DNA from: JAWXCH01 sp034440595
GTDB lineage: Bacteria; Planctomycetota; Planctomycetia; Pirellulales; JALHPA01
Direction: 5' to 3'
DNA length: 6,005 nt
NCBI GenBank assembly: GCA_034440595.1
Contig: JAWXCH010000494.1
Location: 1 to 6,005 of the forward strand
Shown here piece after piece: positions 4,820-6,005 of the stretch (positions within the stretch are counted from its first letter, which is position 1; each line of letters starts with the position of its first letter). Below the pieces are notes generated by a model that searched no databases, had not been told where the DNA came from, and worked only from the letters and a program-made list of their open reading frames with translations. The translations under genes and the position numbers were made by a program.

Positions 4820-6005
4820 ATGTCCAAAGAGAAATTCGAACGCAACAAACCTCACGTAAACGTCGGCACCATCGGACACGTTGACCATGGTAAAACGACG
4901 CTGACTGCTGCGATCTGTAGCACGATGGCAAAACTGACTGGCGGTACCGCCAAGAAGTTTGAAGAGATCGACAACGCACCCGAAGAGCGTGAACGTGGTA
5001 TCACCATCTCAACGACTCACGTTGAGTACATGTCCGCCAACCGTCACTACGCGCACGTTGACTGTCCGGGCCACGCTGACTACGTCAAGAACATGATCAC
5101 TGGTGCCGCGCAAATGGACGGCGCCATCTTGGTAGTAAGCGCTTCCGATGGTCCCATGCCGCAAACTCGGGAACACATTCTTCTTGCTCGCCAGGTCGGC
5201 GTTCCGAAGATGGTCGTGTTCATGAATAAAGTTGATATGGTCGACGATCCGGAATTGCTGGACCTCGTGGAAATGGAAGTTAGAGAGCTGCTGAACGCCT
5301 ATAAATACCCAGGCGACGATACGCCGATTATCCGCGGCTCGGCGTTGAAGGCTCTTGAGAAGCAAGATCCGAAATCTCCGGAATGTAAGCCGATCCTTGA
5401 TCTTATCGAAGCCTTGGACACTTTTATTCCTGTTCCTGATCGCCCGATCGATAAGCCGTTCCTGATGCCCATCGAAGACGTCTTCTCGATTTCCGGTCGG
5501 GGTACGGTTGTTACTGGTCGTATCGAGCAAGGTAAAGTCAACGTTGGCGACGATATCGAAATCGTCGGTATTAAAGATACTCAAAAAACCACCTGTACAG
5601 GTGTTGAGATGTTCCGGAAGCTGCTTGACACTGGTTTAGCCGGTGACAACGTCGGCGTTCTTCTTCGCGGTACAAAACGTGAAGAGGTTGTACGCGGTCA
5701 AGTGTTGGCACAGCCGGGAAGCATCAAGCCCCACAAGAAGTTTAAGTCTTCTGTTTACGTCTTGACCAAAGAAGAAGGTGGACGACACACACCGTTCTTT
5801 AAAGGTTACCGCCCACAGTTTTATTTCCGGACCACCGACGTGACGGGCAACATTCAGTTGCCGGAAAATGTCGAGATGGTTATGCCAGGCGACAACATTC
5901 AGGTAGAGGTTGACCTCATTACCCCCATCGCCATGGACAAAGAACTACGCTTTGCTATCCGCGAAGGTGGTCGGACCGTAGGTGCCGGTGTCGTTGCTGA
6001 GATCA
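4820..6005 (+). CDS. tuf: Elongation factor Tu (3' end just outside window)
   Basis: Translational GTPase that delivers aminoacyl-tRNA to the ribosome. 395 residues are visible, ending in GGRTVGAGVVAEI, so only about two to five residues and the stop codon are missing. The GTPase domain has G1 GHVDHGKT (19-26), switch I ending RGITIS with Thr62, G3 DCPGH (81-85, with the catalytic His85), G4 NKVD (136-139) and G5 SALKAL (174-179). Domain 2 starts near 213 (KPFLMPIEDVFSISGRGTVV) and domain 3 near 310 (FKSSVYVLTKEEGGRHTPFF). All key residues are present. The length and the loop after SALKAL (EKQDPKSPECKP) differ from E. coli EF-Tu and recall deltaproteobacterial-type sequences. The gene is the last visible member of the tRNA-tuf operon, in the position of E. 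coli tufB. Whether a second tuf copy exists cannot be told from this window. Confidence 0.98.
   Translation, partial: MSKEKFERNKPHVNVGTIGHVDHGKTTLTAAICSTMAKLTGGTAKKFEEIDNAPEERERGITISTTHVEYMSANRHYAHVDCPGHADYVKNMITGAAQMDGAILVVSASDGPMPQTREHILLARQVGVPKMVVFMNKVDMVDDPELLDLVEMEVRELLNAYKYPGDDTPIIRGSALKALEKQDPKSPECKPILDLIEALDTFIPVPDRPIDKPFLMPIEDVFSISGRGTVVTGRIEQGKVNVGDDIEIVGIKDTQKTTCTGVEMFRKLLDTGLAGDNVGVLLRGTKREEVVRGQVLAQPGSIKPHKKFKSSVYVLTKEEGGRHTPFFKGYRPQFYFRTTDVTGNIQLPENVEMVMPGDNIQVEVDLITPIAMDKELRFAIREGGRTVGAGVVAEI

Noticed and set aside
5009..5584. Minus-strand reading frame of 191 residues opposite tuf
   Set aside because: tuf is certain on the + strand, and strongly biased codons commonly leave long open antisense frames. 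No family resemblance is seen.

Overview
The window reads entirely on the + strand and holds two blocks. The first (1-4162) is a tightly packed operon: the 3' part of an NtrY-type sensor kinase gene, an NtrX-type sigma-54 response regulator gene, a gene for a DUF4388-like protein of unknown function, and a SPOUT/TrmH-family RNA methyltransferase gene. Junctions are 14 nt or less, 1 nt, and a 4-nt ATGA overlap, so the genes are probably co-transcribed and partly translationally coupled. The second block (about 4159-6005) is the classic bacterial tRNA-tuf operon: tRNA-Thr(TGT), tRNA-Tyr(GTA), tRNA-Gly(TCC), tRNA-Thr(GGT), then a tuf gene for EF-Tu that runs off the window only a few codons before its expected end. 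It has the same gene order as thrU-tyrU-glyT-thrT-tufB of Escherichia coli.

A strong sigma-70-type promoter (TTGACA, 16 nt, TATTAT) lies at the join. Its -35 hexamer contains the stop codon of the methyltransferase gene. I see no terminator between the blocks, so read-through from the upstream operon into the stable-RNA operon is possible in addition to the dedicated promoter.

The organism is a Gram-negative-type bacterium. NtrYX, a DUF4388-like protein, a TrmH-family gene just before the tRNA-tuf cluster, and the EF-Tu sequence are together most like the old Deltaproteobacteria in the wide sense (Bdellovibrionota, Myxococcota, Desulfobacterota and relatives). That placement is an inference from remembered family resemblance, not from a search.

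Functionally, NtrY would sense a signal and pass phosphate to NtrX, which would activate sigma-54 promoters. The DUF4388-like protein, translated directly behind NtrX, may be an accessory of this signalling pair. The methyltransferase and the second block belong to translation. No mobile element, CRISPR array or phage gene is visible. The window is mostly ordinary housekeeping sequence. The points worth a second look are the DUF4388-like gene coupled to ntrX, the GAFTNA variant in NtrX, the shortened N-domain of the methyltransferase, and the structured spacers between the tRNA genes.
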